Assembly (NCBI GenBank): GCA_964247055.1
Contig: OZ176050.1
Location: 10,726,001-10,790,000 of the forward strand
Origin: Paragordius varius
Lineage: Eukaryota > Nematomorpha
DNA length: 64,000 nt
Direction of reading: 5' to 3'
The stretch's first letter is position 1. Every line of letters starts with the position of its first letter. The notes below the pieces were generated by a model, which saw only the letters and a program-made list of their open reading frames with translations, made no database searches and was not told the origin of the DNA. Below are positions 12,891 through 27,000 of the stretch, piece after piece. The position numbers and the translations under genes were made by a program.

Positions 12891-14985
12891 AGTCAATAAT
12901 CAAATGCTGATAAAAAGTAACCTAAAAACTTGTTAAAGTTAATTATTAACATTCTCTAACCATTGTTTACCACTATTTAGCTGTTGCATTAGGGATTAAA
13001 AAAAGAAAATAAGTGGCCAAAAATTTTGAGATAATTTTTTACATTTTAACGTTAAAAATATTATATGTACTATGAGCTGTAATGGCTAAAGAAAGCATAT
13101 TTTTTTGACCCATAAAGTTCTGGGGAATTCAACTGTCCCGAAAGATCCTGAATTGTTAATTATTGTTATTTTTTATTATATTACCTAGCTATTTTTCAAT
13201 AAATTGTAGTTTATAACATCTTTAATTGTGCCTTTTAAAGTTTTGTGTTATTTACTATGCGTAGATATCGCCCAAAACTGTGATAGAGTCTTTTAGCTCA
13301 TTATCAGAATTATAAGCTCTTTTAGAAAAAACATTCAGGTATTTAAAGGGACGTGATATAATAAAAAGTTATAATAACACACACATATGCTGGGGATAAT
13401 GTGGATAAAGCTAAAGAATTTAAAATCTATACAAAACCTGAATAATTACACTAGACAACAAATTTTTTCTCCACTCGAGTTTTTTGCATTTTTTGATATT
13501 TAATATCATTTTAACAGTAAATCTGAAATAAAAATTATAACTCGTTGGAAGAATTTTGTATAATTTGATTTTTTAGATTATGCGCCCTCTTTATCAAAAT
13601 TTTACTAAAAAATGTTTTTCTTTGAAAGTATACAAGTAATGCCCATTTGTAATATATCATTCGAAAGAGTATTAAAAACTCTATAAAATGTATACTAATA
13701 TGTATTACATCGACAGTTAATATTGGACACAAAGAGCGACAAACGCGCGAAGCGAGAGCATTTTTTTTAATTATAATATTTTTAAAACTAATAGATGAAA
13801 ATAGCTCAAACTTTGTTTAGATGGAGATGAATGTCCAAAAAAGATAACACAAGAAAGTTTTTTTTGATTAAAACATTTTTTATTGCTTTTATGTCACTCA
13901 AAACAGCCATTTTTAAGTTTTTTGTTTTTTAAAAATTACCATCTCATCAATATTAATTTATTTTCTATACAAGGCTGATAATTTCGAAAATTTAAAAATA
14001 AAAAGAAAGTTTAAGGTATTTTTGATCTTTTATAGCCATTATGTAATAAATTTACAGTTATAACTATGCATTTTAGTATCCACTAGGTAAAATATTTATG
14101 ATAATTATAATTTTTATTAAAAAAGCAAACCAAAAGCTTTTCCAAACATTTTTTTTAAATTAAATACTAATATAACCCTAATAATAATATTAAAATAATT
14201 TAAATGATTTAAAAATTAGTTTGTCTGTGAAAATTCCTGACTTATTTAAGGGTTGAAAATTTTGACCATTTAAATCCAAATAACTTTTACATCCGGTGGA
14301 TTTAATTGACTTACTACCATTTAAAAGATGCAGTTTTTTGCGCTCTTTCGAATGATATAAAATACATGGCTTCATATCTAAAACTTTAAATTTATGAAAT
14401 TTCGAGTTTAATGTTAAATCGGGGTCAAAAATTATCGATAAACTCTAATATAAAAAAATTCTTTCATGTAGGACCAATTTTCTTTTCAGATATACTAATT
14501 ATGTACTTTAATGAAATAAATTTTAAATTTACAAGAATGGCTGTTAAAAAAAGTTAAAATTTGTTGTCTAGTGTTATAAAATAAAACGAATGAAAATAAA
14601 CTTGTGTATTTGCATAAATACGGGACATGTAATGAATCTGATTATGCAATAAATGTTTTAACCATTGAAATAGGCTAACACACCTAAAGATTTATATTAT
14701 TTGAATGACTTTTCAGAAATATTATTTATAATATTTGCTTTTTATGTAGATATTTGTTATTAAATCAGAAATATAGTTAAATAGTCACTTTTACTTATAA
14801 GAAAACAAATAATTAGGATTGTTAGACACAATATAAAACAATAAACATTGTTAATTACATACAGTATGAGTATGAGTGTATGTTATGATAAAACAAATGC
14901 CAAAATTTTATGGGCCTACATTCAATGTATTTTTGGTCTCAACTTAGGTTTCATCAATTTTAATAATATTATATAATCTGTAACA
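12891..14985. other. AT-rich stretch, no supported gene
   Basis: Nothing convincing. Open frames near 13.6 and 14.3 kb on the minus strand are short and show no domain or splice-site support. Upstream exons of the protein fragment at 15 kb may lie here but I could not fix any. Confidence 0.4.
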
Positions 14986-15681
14986 GGCATAATTGTTAAT
15001 TTAGTTTTGTATGAGGAAGGGATCCCCGAAACTTGTCATGCTAAATATTGTGTATTGGTAAAACCCCTTTCTCACTCAATTTGTAATTTGAATACTACAA
15101 TCAAGCCAAAACCCTTCGCAAGAGACGAATATGAATCATTATTGTCTTCAAACAAAAATATTTGCCTCAGAACTTTGGCGGCTCATTGTAGAGTCTCACA
15201 TTCCGTTGGAAAACAGCTGATTTTGGCCTTTGCTATGCCATATGAACCGATCTTTGGAGCCCATATCCAACATGAACCACCATTATTAAAATCTTTTGAA
15301 TTGCATCATCTTTCTTCATTTCAAGGAATATTTGAGAACATAGATAGCACCCACAAAAATACTCCATTTTCGACCGATAAACCCATTGTCTCCTGTTGGC
15401 GAAAATGTAAAAGTTTAGCGGATCTTTTAACTACAAATAACATTGACAATAGTTTTGGCATATCACATGCCAATAGACAGAAATCGATTCAAGGATCTCA
15501 GAATAATCTTACGAAGGCGTTGATCTCGTTATGCCTTAAATGTTCTCAGGTGAAATGGGTCAACGGATCTGAAAATATATTAACTAATAATTATTTTACA
15601 ACATTCACCTCTTTTATACCTGTATACAAGGTTTACCCTATTATGTGCAATAGATGGGATCCTTGTGCTCATGTTAATTGA
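14986..15681 (+). CDS. Unrecognised protein, single visible exon
   Basis: This is the longest open frame in the window (about 230 codons) and is richer in G and C than its surroundings. There is no in-frame ATG near its left end. An AG acceptor (GTAACAG) sits just before 14986, so it looks like an internal exon. A donor-like AG/GTGAAA near 15548 may end the exon earlier than the stop codon at 15679. Visible peptide features are a helical stretch, DEYESLLSSNKNICLRTLAA, followed by SHSVGKQLILAFA, which could be a small winged-helix or HEAT-like fold, and a Ser/Asn-rich stretch after it. There is a faint likeness to the N-terminal winged helix of DNA polymerase delta subunit 3, but too weak to name it. 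It may belong to a gene whose other exons I missed, or be a degraded gene copy. Confidence 0.45.
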   Translation, partial: GIIVNLVLYEEGIPETCHAKYCVLVKPLSHSICNLNTTIKPKPFARDEYESLLSSNKNICLRTLAAHCRVSHSVGKQLILAFAMPYEPIFGAHIQHEPPLLKSFELHHLSSFQGIFENIDSTHKNTPFSTDKPIVSCWRKCKSLADLLTTNNIDNSFGISHANRQKSIQGSQNNLTKALISLCLKCSQVKWVNGSENILTNNYFTTFTSFIPVYKVYPIMCNRWDPCAHVN

Positions 15682-16296
15682 TTAATTAATATAACAAATA
15701 TATAAAATCATATAATGCAATTAAATAAGGTTAAATTAGAACAGCCTACATTTATATTATGTGGCCTAAATATGTAAAATTATTAATGGAACCGAAATCA
15801 GAATTTAGTTTGACTAAAAAATATAGGAACTAATTCTTTACGCAAAAAAACACTGGAATCGGAACCAAAAGGACGAACAAACTCTTTGGAACCAAAAGAA
15901 AAGACAATACATGACTTTATTTTGGATTTTATCCCAATGGCCATTTTTGAAAAATGCTGTTTCAATTATAACAGATGCTAATACTCAATAAATTACGATA
16001 AATTATTATATAGTTAACAAATTATGTTGTTTTGAATTATCGAACTAGTTTTGTGATAAGGTAGGTCATTTTTCAAACCCTTCATATTATGCCCAAATTG
16101 TAAAAATAACTGTTTTGTTAAAAATATTCTGTCAATAAGCATTTGTGATCTGAAATTCTCTATCTTTATTATCGGTTTAAGATTTTTATGATTTCCCCAA
16201 TGTTGACCAGAGGCTCTGAATTGGGGAAAAGTTCAATATGGTTATGCACCATATGAAGTTGGTGTCATAGGATACCTAACATTTGTTTGAATAATA
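15682..16296. other. AT-rich stretch, no supported feature
   Basis: No gene or repeat recognised. It may hold the intron and further exons of the gene fragment to its left. Confidence 0.35.
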
Positions 16297-16512
16297 TACT
16301 ATTTACACACCCTTGGAATTCAAATTCACCCTAAAAATAAATTATGGTTTTTGGGCTATATACTCATTATTACGAAATATATCTTTATGGATTAGTATAT
16401 TATTTTTTTAGCATAATTTCAATTACAAACGGAATTTCATTCTTTAAAAATAAATAGAGGTATAATCTTAAAAAACTTAGGGGGAATTTGAATCGTTCAA
16501 GTGTAAATGGTC
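16297..16512. mobile_element. MITE family 1, copy 4 (diverged)
   Basis: The left end TACTATTTACA and right end GTGTAAATGGT are mutated versions of the family terminus, flanked by TA. Internal units such as GGAATTCAAATTCACCC remain recognisable. Confidence 0.65.
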
Positions 16513-18319
16513 TATAATATAAATATAAAGGATATAATGTAAATTATAATATAAACATTAACCAACACATAATTTTTTAAATTTATGAACCAAATCAGCT
16601 CCGAAAAATTGATTAAAGCACGAATTAAGAATTATAAAAAATTCCCGGAGCGATGTCCTAGCTAACAGCACCAGCTTGACAATTACTGAAAAAAGGTATA
16701 TCCTTGATGAGGTCATTTAATTGGGGTACTGTTATATGCTATTATTTTTGAATATTCAATTAATCTAAATTTTTTAAAATATTGTAGTGTTCTGCTTTAT
16801 AATCATGAATTGGCGGTACACAGTGTCTACAAAAAATTCCGGATGAAACATTATTTTTGAAGGCGATATATTGGCTAAACTCTATATTAAGAGTTGTTAA
16901 TATATTGTTTGTTTTATTAAAAATTAAAAATTACCGCATATTAACAAGTTTATGATTTAATGACCACAAAGTACGATTGTTAGCTAATATTCTTGCAAAA
17001 CTTTCTCCATGCGAAAAAACGTAACCTCTTTGTTGATAATATTTTGCGTTAAGATTTATTCTTGAGCTATATTAAAACAAAATCTAGTTAACCCGTTTTC
17101 ATCTATGTATTTATTTTTATTTGACCTAATGTGCGATAAAAATGCGTTTTTTTAGTTTAGGCTAATAACAGATAGTATTTAAAAACCGCATATATCATTT
17201 TGTTCATTATATTGAAACCTTTAGCTATCGAACGATATATAACTCATTACCCTTTATTTTTTATTCCCCATTTTTGTCGCACAGTGTTATATGATTACAA
17301 ATAAACTAACGAAGAAGAATAAATTTTCGATAAAGTTTTAAGTACCAAATGTAGCCACACACACCAATGATATTTGACATATCAGACTACTAAAAAATAT
17401 TATTAAAAGAATGTAATCCTTAAATCGTTTTTCTTCGACATCATTTAAGCTTATAAAGTTTCAAAATCTTAAATAAGAAATAGTAAATCTGATAATATAT
17501 CAAAATTACTCTAGGATATTAAACTATCCCAAATGTAATGAAGTAATATTACTTTTTCACTTTAATTTCTCATTTAGTATATTTTTTATAGTTTTATATT
17601 TAGGTTTACAAAGATTACAAGAAAAATTTATGCTTTAATAAATATAATAATTGCTGTAAATCCAATACTAATACAATAATATATCAGCGTAAATAATATA
17701 CAAAAAAAATTATTACCTAATGTCGCAAAATGCAATTTTTCATATTGGAAAAAATACAAATTTTTTTTTATATAATTTGTGAGGCCCAAAGCCTAAAACA
17801 CCCTGATAATCCTGATATATTTATCTATAAAAATATATATTTATCAAAATATTTTTTGTCTGCCTTTGTAATTCGGCAATAGATTTTTATGTGCACTGTC
17901 AGGAAAACAATGTTGGATAAAATTACAACAAATATACCTTTAAAAATAGTTTATATACTTTTAGATCTGGGGTTCGAAATACAAAAAAGTAATAATGTGT
18001 TAAGTACATTTTTGGTGTCATAATTTTGCATATATTATAAGTAATATCGATAAACTCGGCTTATTAGCCTTAAAAATAATAAAGACCACATAAGAGTTTT
18101 TATGACTTTTGGAGGCAACATTAAAAATATAAATATATTTTATAAACAAATTTTTTTTTGTTTTGATATTTCAGAATTTTGGACTGAGGCTCTTAACTAT
18201 AAAATAAATAGAATAAAATGCGCTACTTTTTTCATCTTTTTATATGAAGCATGCAGTACAAAAGTGTAATTTTTCCCCAAATTTTGTGCCTTGTGCAAAT
18301 GTAAACGATAAAAGGCCAA
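16513..18319. other. AT-rich non-coding stretch
   Basis: No supported gene. Low-complexity AT-rich DNA between a MITE and the decayed hAT element. Confidence 0.45.
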
Positions 18320-20580
18320 ATAAATATTTTTTCGAGGGCCATGAACCCTTTAATGGCAAATATTTCATAGCTATGTGACACATATGCACATATTTATACT
18401 AAATCAGCACAATGAATTTTTTGCAGATCGCATGTAAATCCAGCTAAAAACTCATTTTGCACCATTTAGTTTAAAGAATTAAATATTTTGATAACAATAT
18501 TTATTTTAATATTAAGCAATAATTTTTGACAAATTTGGTTTCGCCTCATGACAGGCCAATCTTAATACGTCGTCCATGTGATCATCGGTTAAGCTATTTC
18601 TGTATGTATTCTATACATACTTCATTTTTGAATATACCGTCTCACATGTGTAAGTTGAGGGAAAAACAGTTAGGATAACTTGAGCACATTTTTTTATATT
18701 TTCATATTTATTTGGCACATCTTGCCAAAACTCTACATATCTTTCTTCTCTATGATTCTCTCATTTTTATAATTTATGAATTCTTCAAGGATATGCGCCT
18801 GATAAAAACAAATCCTCATGTTGCTTGATATTGGACATATCCATATGCCATGGATATTCAACGAGTTTTAAGCAATTTTTTCTTGAAATCTAAATTCATC
18901 CCTTTAAATAAAATGTTAAATGATTGTCTATTATTAAATTAATATCCGCCGTAAATTCCATATTTTCTCCATCAATCGTTTTAAGTGTTGGAAAATATAG
19001 AAGTGTTTTATTTATAAAATCTTGTTTAAATACTATAAATTTTTTCAAAAACAAATATTTGATCACAAATTGGGTTCCTTGAAGACTAATAAAAATACTT
19101 AGTTTATAAGTATTGTCGCAAAGGTAGGCAATAAAACCGACCGAATTTCCTGTCTTAAAACAAAAAATCTATATAATTTGCTAAGGCTTAGCCATCTCAC
19201 AGCGGTGTATAAAGTATCATCAAACCTGTGGATATTTTTCGTAAGGTTTTTAAATTTACGACAGTTGAATTCTTTGCCACGGATGTGGTTAACTATATCC
19301 ACAACTGTTTTAATTACTGAATGAGTGATTCGTCTTTTACACGCGAAACCAAGTTTTGCTGATGAATAAAGCAGTGAAAGGATATAATATTTTGCAAATT
19401 ATATTTGTTTTTAAAAAGAATAAATCCTCTTATTCAATCATAGAGGGACAGCCATCTGTGCATCGAAACCAATTTTTTCATATATTTACCATTTTATCAA
19501 AAAAGTGTTAATTGTTTCGAAAATCTCACGAAGAGCGCACATTGAGGTGGTGAACTAATATCAGTGCTAGAATCAATAGTAATACTAAAATATTTGCAGT
19601 TTTTCAGAGTCATTAATGTATTGTTCAAAATATATTTGGACATATCTTCAATGCGTCGAGCATATGTTGAATCAGAAAGTTGAAGTTTTTTATTTGCCTT
19701 ATAATTCGACCTTTATTATGGAATTTATTAAATAAAAAGTGCAACCATTTATTAGACATTCTTTTATTAATTGGGGAATCAGTAAACGGTTTCATATTTT
19801 TTCCTAAAATATAGCAAATTTCTTACTAATGTTACAGCTTTTTCCTGGGTGAAAGCTATAGATAATAGACTCTTTCTGGTGTAATTCCTTAATTTTTTTA
19901 TATTTTTCGTTTCTTTTCTCATGATTTTCTGGTAATTTATAAAAATGATGGATTGTAAAATATCTTTCAATATTGTATTTTTTACAATTATGTTGTCCTT
20001 ACATATAAGACAGTTAACAACGTTTTTATTAAAAGGACAAAGAATTTTTCTTCCCATTCTTTTAAAGGAGCGATTTTTCGATAATTCACGTTTTTTAGCA
20101 TTAGATGCCATCCTTTAAATTTATGTTTAAATATTATGTAAATATTTATGAAAAAATAGGAATTTAATTTGAATTATGTGATAAACAGGTCAAAATTTAA
20201 TGATATTGATTTGAAAAATATTTCATGTGAATGAGTTATAAAAAATGATGCATGATAGCATTGAAATGATTATAAATATAAAAGTTTGGGTTAAAATATT
20301 GCTTAAATACAAAAAAGGACTGGAATAATTTAAAATAAAAAAATGAAGAAAATAAACAGAAACAAAGTGTGTCAAAATTATGAAATCATTTTAATGTAGG
20401 GATTTTATACATAAATACAAAATTAAATCTAAAGAATATAAATTAATATTAAAATAAGCAAAAATTCTTTATGTGCATTTAAAAAATTCATCAATAAAAA
20501 AAATAGTTTAAGATCAATATGGTCATAGGGCAATTTCAAAGCAGTCTTAGGGCCGCATGGGGCCCGCGGTTTGACCACTA
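18320..20580 (-). mobile_element. Decayed hAT transposon (copy 1)
   Basis: The element end at 20580, read on the minus strand, starts TAGTGGTCAAACCGCGGGCC, a mutated form of the terminus seen intact in the copy at 46.5 kb. The other end lies near 18320, where GGCCAAATAAATA matches the subterminal sequence of that copy; the terminal repeat itself is no longer clear. The body is collinear with the 46.5-kb copy in reverse orientation. No target duplication could be fixed. Confidence 0.7.
18535..20111 (-). pseudogene. hAT transposase remnant (ZBED/SCAND3-like)
   Basis: The reading starts MASNAKKRELSKNRSFKRMG at 20111, typical of hAT transposases related to vertebrate SCAND3/EPM2AIP1-like proteins. 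A degenerate zinc-finger-like NCLICKDN follows. Further fragments occur downstream in other frames, such as [19 protein letters not shown] near 19.27 kb, which matches the central part of the transposase. The C-terminal dimerisation segment lies near 18.55-18.62 kb. Several frameshifts and stops interrupt it, so it is dead. Confidence 0.7.
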
Positions 20581-21078
20581 ATGGAAATAATATAACTAAC
20601 ATCATTAGTATAAGTATCAGTAGTGAAACAACATCATTCTAACTTGACTTCAGTCTGCACAAGACTCCCCAATCCCCTTCACAGTAAAGCCACGGGGCGT
20701 TTTTTACAAAAGTCTGATTTAATCTAATATAAATATAAAAGTTATATTTAAAGTTATAGCGATTTACATTAATTAAATTTTTTTAATAATCATAATATTA
20801 TCCTTAGTAGCTTAACTTTGTGAGAGGTTTTTAAGAAAAGAATGGTCATACAGTAGCATATGGTAGGCAAAAAGTGAATATAAACAAGTCATATATTTAA
20901 TATTTATGTGGCATATTTATATATGAATAAATTTTTTTGCCATACACTGCTAATATTTATGGGGAAGGACTCGTGTTTTTAGCAAGGTTTCGATATATTA
21001 TCATTATCGGTTTTCTCTTTTGTATAATCTGTGTCGGGAACTGTCAAAATTATATAATACATATGGTATTAAAATACA
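20581..21078. other. Stretch upstream of the CAP-D3 gene
   Basis: No repeat recognised. It should hold the promoter or earlier exons of the CAP-D3 gene, but I see no dependable core-promoter motif. Confidence 0.35.
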
Positions 21079-24000
21079 ATGGTAAACCATATGGCATTAC
21101 GTAAAATTCAAACTTTTTGTAGGGAGCTAGGTTATTTTTATGTTTTAATGTTAGATTGCGATTCATCATACAGATATGTGGAAACATTTCAAGAATTCAA
21201 TATAATTTTGGATGATATTGAAAATTTAAACATAGATTCAGAGACCGTTAGCGGTCTATTTCTTGCTCTGTCAAAATACACTGATTTTGTTAAGAACGAG
21301 GTTCAGATTTTTTATAATTTAGGTAAAATTGCAGCATAATATAAACATTATTTATCTGTTAATTATGTACAAGTTTATACGGATTCTTATTCGGCATTGC
21401 AGTCAATCAGATAAAATAAATATATTATTTCAATCCCTTGAATATGTGCAGAAACATATCGTTTTTACAACTTCCACAAAAAATCATGTTATAAACATTG
21501 TTTACGTTTTTGCTGATTATTCCAATCTTATTAACATCATGCATGAAATTTTAAAAATGCTCAAAATTATTGAATGTTCACAAAATTTCGATTATACCAA
21601 GATAAACTTTGCCATATTGTTTAAAATTAACACTTTTTTGAATTTTAACGAAGATTGTATGCATAAATGTATGAAGCTCAGCGAATGGATTAAAATTAAA
21701 ACCAAAATCATAGAATCCATTATAAAAGTATATAAACGATTCGTAAAAAATACTTAGATATTTACCCGATTTTTTCTTTGGGAGAATAAGGAAACGGAAA
21801 ATTATGTGAATACATTGGATCATATACATGGTATTATTCCACACGTTTTGTTTTTAAAAAAACTTTTATTTACGCTTTTTTAAATATAATTATTTGAAAC
21901 TATAGAACTTAACTAGGAGTAATAAAAATTATTTGTTTTATATCTATAAAATTTTCCATAAATATATTCAATATGCATATTCAATTTAAAGCTTAAATAT
22001 ATTGATTTTAACCTGCACCACCTTTTAAATCATATAGTTGATATTTTTACCCATACTTAAGCTATCAATTAAAATAGAGCCGTTTTCATTTTATATTTAT
22101 TTAGTTCAATATCTTACTTAACATATTTTTTTGTTTTATTAATGGGCATTGGTATGAAACAAATTTATTTGATATGAAATAACATTTTCTGAATTATGTA
22201 AGTTTTATTAAAATGATGTGTTATTAAAGTAAAATATGAAAAAAACTTTCACACCCATCTTATTTTGTGACAAAAATATTTTTTTATGGATAAACAATTT
22301 TAATTTTTTTGGATAAAACGCATTTTTATATAAACATTATTGTAATTTAATAATAGCTAAATGTCGTTTTCTCGTGTTGGCTCAATTAAGCCTACGTGAA
22401 TGTCAAGATATTATGTCACAACCGTTGTATTCATCAACATCAAACGCATTTAATTCATCAAATGATCACAGAATAAAATTGATACAAATACATCTACAAT
22501 TATGGAACCATTGTTTAACGTAAAATATTCATAGTATATTTGCTTTGATTTCATGGATTCGATAATTCATAAAATATATATAATTATTATGGGAATATAT
22601 AATAAGATAATTTTTTTAAGATCTTACTGGTTGTGGGAACGTGGCACAGAATAATATATACTAACGGTTTCAATATTTGTTTAAAAACATTTTACAATGT
22701 TTATTAATATTAATTTATAAAGGCTATTTATTCACGTTATATCGAAATCAGGCTAGTGAAATTTAAAAAATAGTTTAGAATTAAAACTTTTTGACCAAAA
22801 ATCAATGGCTTTTTTTACGAAATTTTTTTAACCCGTTTCATTCCCTCCCTGAATTTTGCCAAATTTATATGTCATTTATTTGAATTTTATTGCATTAAAA
22901 ATTGTGATTTTTTTAGAAAAATTTTAATCAAAAATGATTGTTTTCACTAAAATCCCTTAATCATTTATCATGTCATCTCTTTGGTTGATGATCGCTTTTA
23001 TATTAATTTGATTAATAGTTTTATACATTATACCATGTATTTTATTGCCCTTACTTAGGTATTTTCAAAGTGAATGTAAAAATTTTGTTATCATCAACAA
23101 TGATACAACGCTCAATGATCACAATAATCAAGAAAATTTTATTGATAATACCAATAATATAAAAACATATATGGACATATTTAATCATGGTATATACAGC
23201 TATTGCCAACATTTGCTCTTTCTTAATCCTGATTCATCCGTTATTACACCAAATAGTACTGATACCATGCTTACAGAAACTCATGAAATATATGATTCGA
23301 ATCATAGCGATAACAGTAAAAAAGATACCTCCAACATGATTAAAACGACAAAAACACCAAGCAAAACTAGGATTAATAAAGGAAATGTAACTCCCTTAAA
23401 CGCTGTAACGAAAAAACAATCGATCATTGGTTATAGCGGACAAAATGTATCGTTAAATGTTCACCTTAGCCATCAAATGTTAACCAAGTTTCGTACGTTA
23501 ATGTGTGAACATTGTTTGGAGATCATGGGAAAGTTTATGGTGGAACATACACACAGTTCAGCGAGCTTGAATAAATTTTTTAATTGGATAGTAAAGTAGG
23601 AATTCGAAAAAAACTATTATAATCTTAGATTTTTTATATTTATTATGTTAATGTGATAATATAAGGCATTAAATTTTTAATCACAATAGTTTCCGCCTAA
23701 TCACATTAATCTATATATATATATATATATATATAGATTATTAATTTATTTTATATACGATTTTTAAATACAAAAATCTATCTATATTAATACCCTTTCT
23801 ATTTTAAGGTTCATAGTCATCATATATATATAATATCTATGCAGATCTTTCTATTCATAAAAATTATGTCACAAAGGGACACTTAGCAAATTTTTTAATA
23901 TCTCCAAAATTAATTATATTTATAGATTAATACTGTCACGAAACGGGGTACCTTTAACCTACGCTGCTGATTTTGTTTACGAATGTATTGGGAGTCCCAT

Positions 24001-27000
24001 TATAACAACAATGATATGTAAAAATAATTTTAATGAAACGCAAAATAGTAATTTTTATGATATGCAAGATGAATTATTTAATACGGATCAAAATAAGCCT
24101 GGTGATTGGGCAATGACTAGTTCCCGACACCTACTTAAATTAATCTTGTGCGCCAATATTATAGTTGCTACCAAAAATCACAAGTATGTTATACTTATTA
24201 ATAAATAAATGATTGAAGAATATTTGTTTAGAATTGGTATGACTGATTTTAAAATCCTAAGCATTTATGATTATGAATTCTCCGGCTGATTTGAAAAATA
24301 AACAGCTTAAAAATTTGGAAGGTGTCTTTTCATTCAACAATAAGAGAGAGAATATGGAAAAAAGAGGGAGTTGGGGGAGGGAAGGAATTTATTTTTTTAT
24401 AATCACTTTATTTTATTGTCACAATTTAAATAATTACAAGAAAAATTATATTTGTCGTTTATATTGGCGTTTTGAAACCGGTTTATTTTGTATTTATAAA
24501 TAACATCGTGATAAACGGATCGTCTAGTCGATATATTATACATAGTTTGGGTGGCTTGCTTGAAATTAACACATTTCAGCCCATATTTTTTTATTAGTCG
24601 TGTGAGCAGATTGCACCCTTCATATTTTTATTCCAGCATATATTAATATATGCTGCTTATTACAACATATTTATTTTTTTATTCTCTATTAGCTTAAGAC
24701 ATCGATGGATATCATGTTTAAATAAATTTGTTCAAACTTATATGACTGTTGGCCCCTCAAAACTATCTGATGATCCGTGTACACCCCTATCGCATATTGA
24801 TACTTTAATGGCTCACAAAAAATTAAAAGGGAAAACTTCTTTAAAACATACAATAGAAGTTAGTGATTTTTCTCTTTTAAAATCTCTTATACCACCCCCA
24901 CCCTTAAATATCATACCAACGGATAATATTTTGAATAACAATAACAATAATTTATCGCCAAATAATGAGACAAATGATATTATTTTTGAAGAAAATGATG
25001 AAAATGCAGCAGAAAAAAGAGATACAATTGACCAAAACTTTGAATGTGAAATTGATAATAATGATGAGACTATACAAGAGAACCTAGATCAGTCCTCGTT
25101 ATCTATTACGGAACAATTGATAAAAGAATGTATACTTTTTTTGTTTTATTCTACATTTTTTATCAAAAGGCCTTTTGTTAAATTGATCTTTTATAATATG
25201 TAAATAAATTTTGATGATCATATTGATTTATATTATTAACTATTTGTTTCGATGTGTTAGATTTAATAGAGAACCCTGATGTATCAGCAACAAATGATAC
25301 AAAAGATGTATCATTAAATTCTGAAGATTCTGAAAACGACTATAATTCTTCGAGACCGAGGAGAAAAAAAATACAAAAATTAAAACCCCCAATAAAAAAG
25401 GTTTCTGATATGGATTCACAAATTGATGATTTTCCAACACCTTCATCCGAAAAGCATAAACTAAAATTTATGGGTAATTTGTTTAATTTTATGTAATTAA
25501 TAAATTTTTTTAGAAACCATTGATGAAATGGTATATTTTTTACAATTTAATCTTATAAATAAATTTGTCTTTATTAATGTTTGCCGCTTTGCAACAATGC
25601 GAGCTCCGTTTTTAAAGATGTTAGCTTAATAAGTATTTAATAATATAAATAAATGTAGTTGTTAAGATAAGAAATACTTGTATCTTAAATTTCTATATAT
25701 TAAAAGGAGCATTCTTTTTCTTTTTTACGATATCCTTTTAACTGTTTTTGAATGGTATCAAAACTAAATACTTTTTATGAATGATTTTTTAACATTGTTA
25801 AAATTACATGGAATATAAGACAATAAAGTGCGCTATGAATAGTTTAATGTTAGTATCAAAGCTGTATTTGTATCTTATAAAACCAAGTAATTATTTATAA
25901 AATTAAAAAAATATACACTAATTTTTTTACTGTATCAATTATTTTAGATCTGGTAAATCCTTTATTTCTTGGTCATGCCTCACATTATATTCCACATCAT
26001 ATTGATTATTCTAACATAAACGTGGATAATGAAAAACATTCAACGTATGAAGAAAAATATTTTTTGCCCGAACTGCTAGAGTTTATGGAATGGAAACTTA
26101 GGCACGAAACACTTTTCTACATTAAAAGGGCTGTAATAGAGTGTATTGAACACTTGATATTACACATTTTACATGCTATCGACACAGCTAATAGAGACCA
26201 AATAAGGCAACTAAACCAAAATAACGATCAAAATTGCTTGAATAACACTATTACGCGAGATAATACGTTTTTAAGGCCTGAGATTATGGATTGCCTTCAA
26301 AAAATGGTAATTATCATTATTTTGCAAATATATTTAATTATTCGGCATATTGGTAAAGTTAGGATAAATAATTTGGTTTTTATAATTAGGTGACTTTTGG
26401 ATTTACAGTTTATCAAATAACCGATTCCTACCATTTTTACTTTTTAAAATAATGCACCTGGTTCTAATAAAATACTTGTCGACGTGATATATATGAGTGT
26501 TTTCCGATAATTAACACACATAATTTTTATATTTTCACATCTATATCACAAGAATTTACTTGAAACCCTGTATCAAATCGCCTTAACGGATAACACACTT
26601 TTGGTTCGACGTCAATGCATTAATACGCTCACTAATTTAGTTATTGCTGATTACACCACTGTCTTAAAAACGCGACACTATGTTAAAAATTACAAGTTTA
26701 AATCAAGTTTTCTAAATAGTAATAAAAATAATTATAATGTGGAAATTTGGTTGAAATGCATGTTACTTTTGTACGGAGACTCTAAAGCCACCAGTGGGGG
26801 AGCCGAAAAAAGTTGTGGGCAACATGCAAACGTATCTGACTTGATCAATTCTTGTTTGAAACAACATGTGTTTGAACCACTCTTGTATGAATATTACAAT
26901 TATAATTTAATTTATTTACTGTATGTCATTTCATCAAATTTGTATATAAATTATATATATATATATATATATTTGCTAGAGGAATATATTATGTTAAAAT

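Noticed and set aside
14986-15681. DNA polymerase delta subunit 3 (POLD3) identity
   Set aside because: Only a loose likeness over about 35 residues; the next conserved POLD3 segment (HVTYLVSG-like) is absent.
24267-24503. Open frame in a CAP-D3 intron
   Set aside because: It lies between a clear donor (near 24181) and acceptor (24692) and its peptide does not extend the HEAT pattern.
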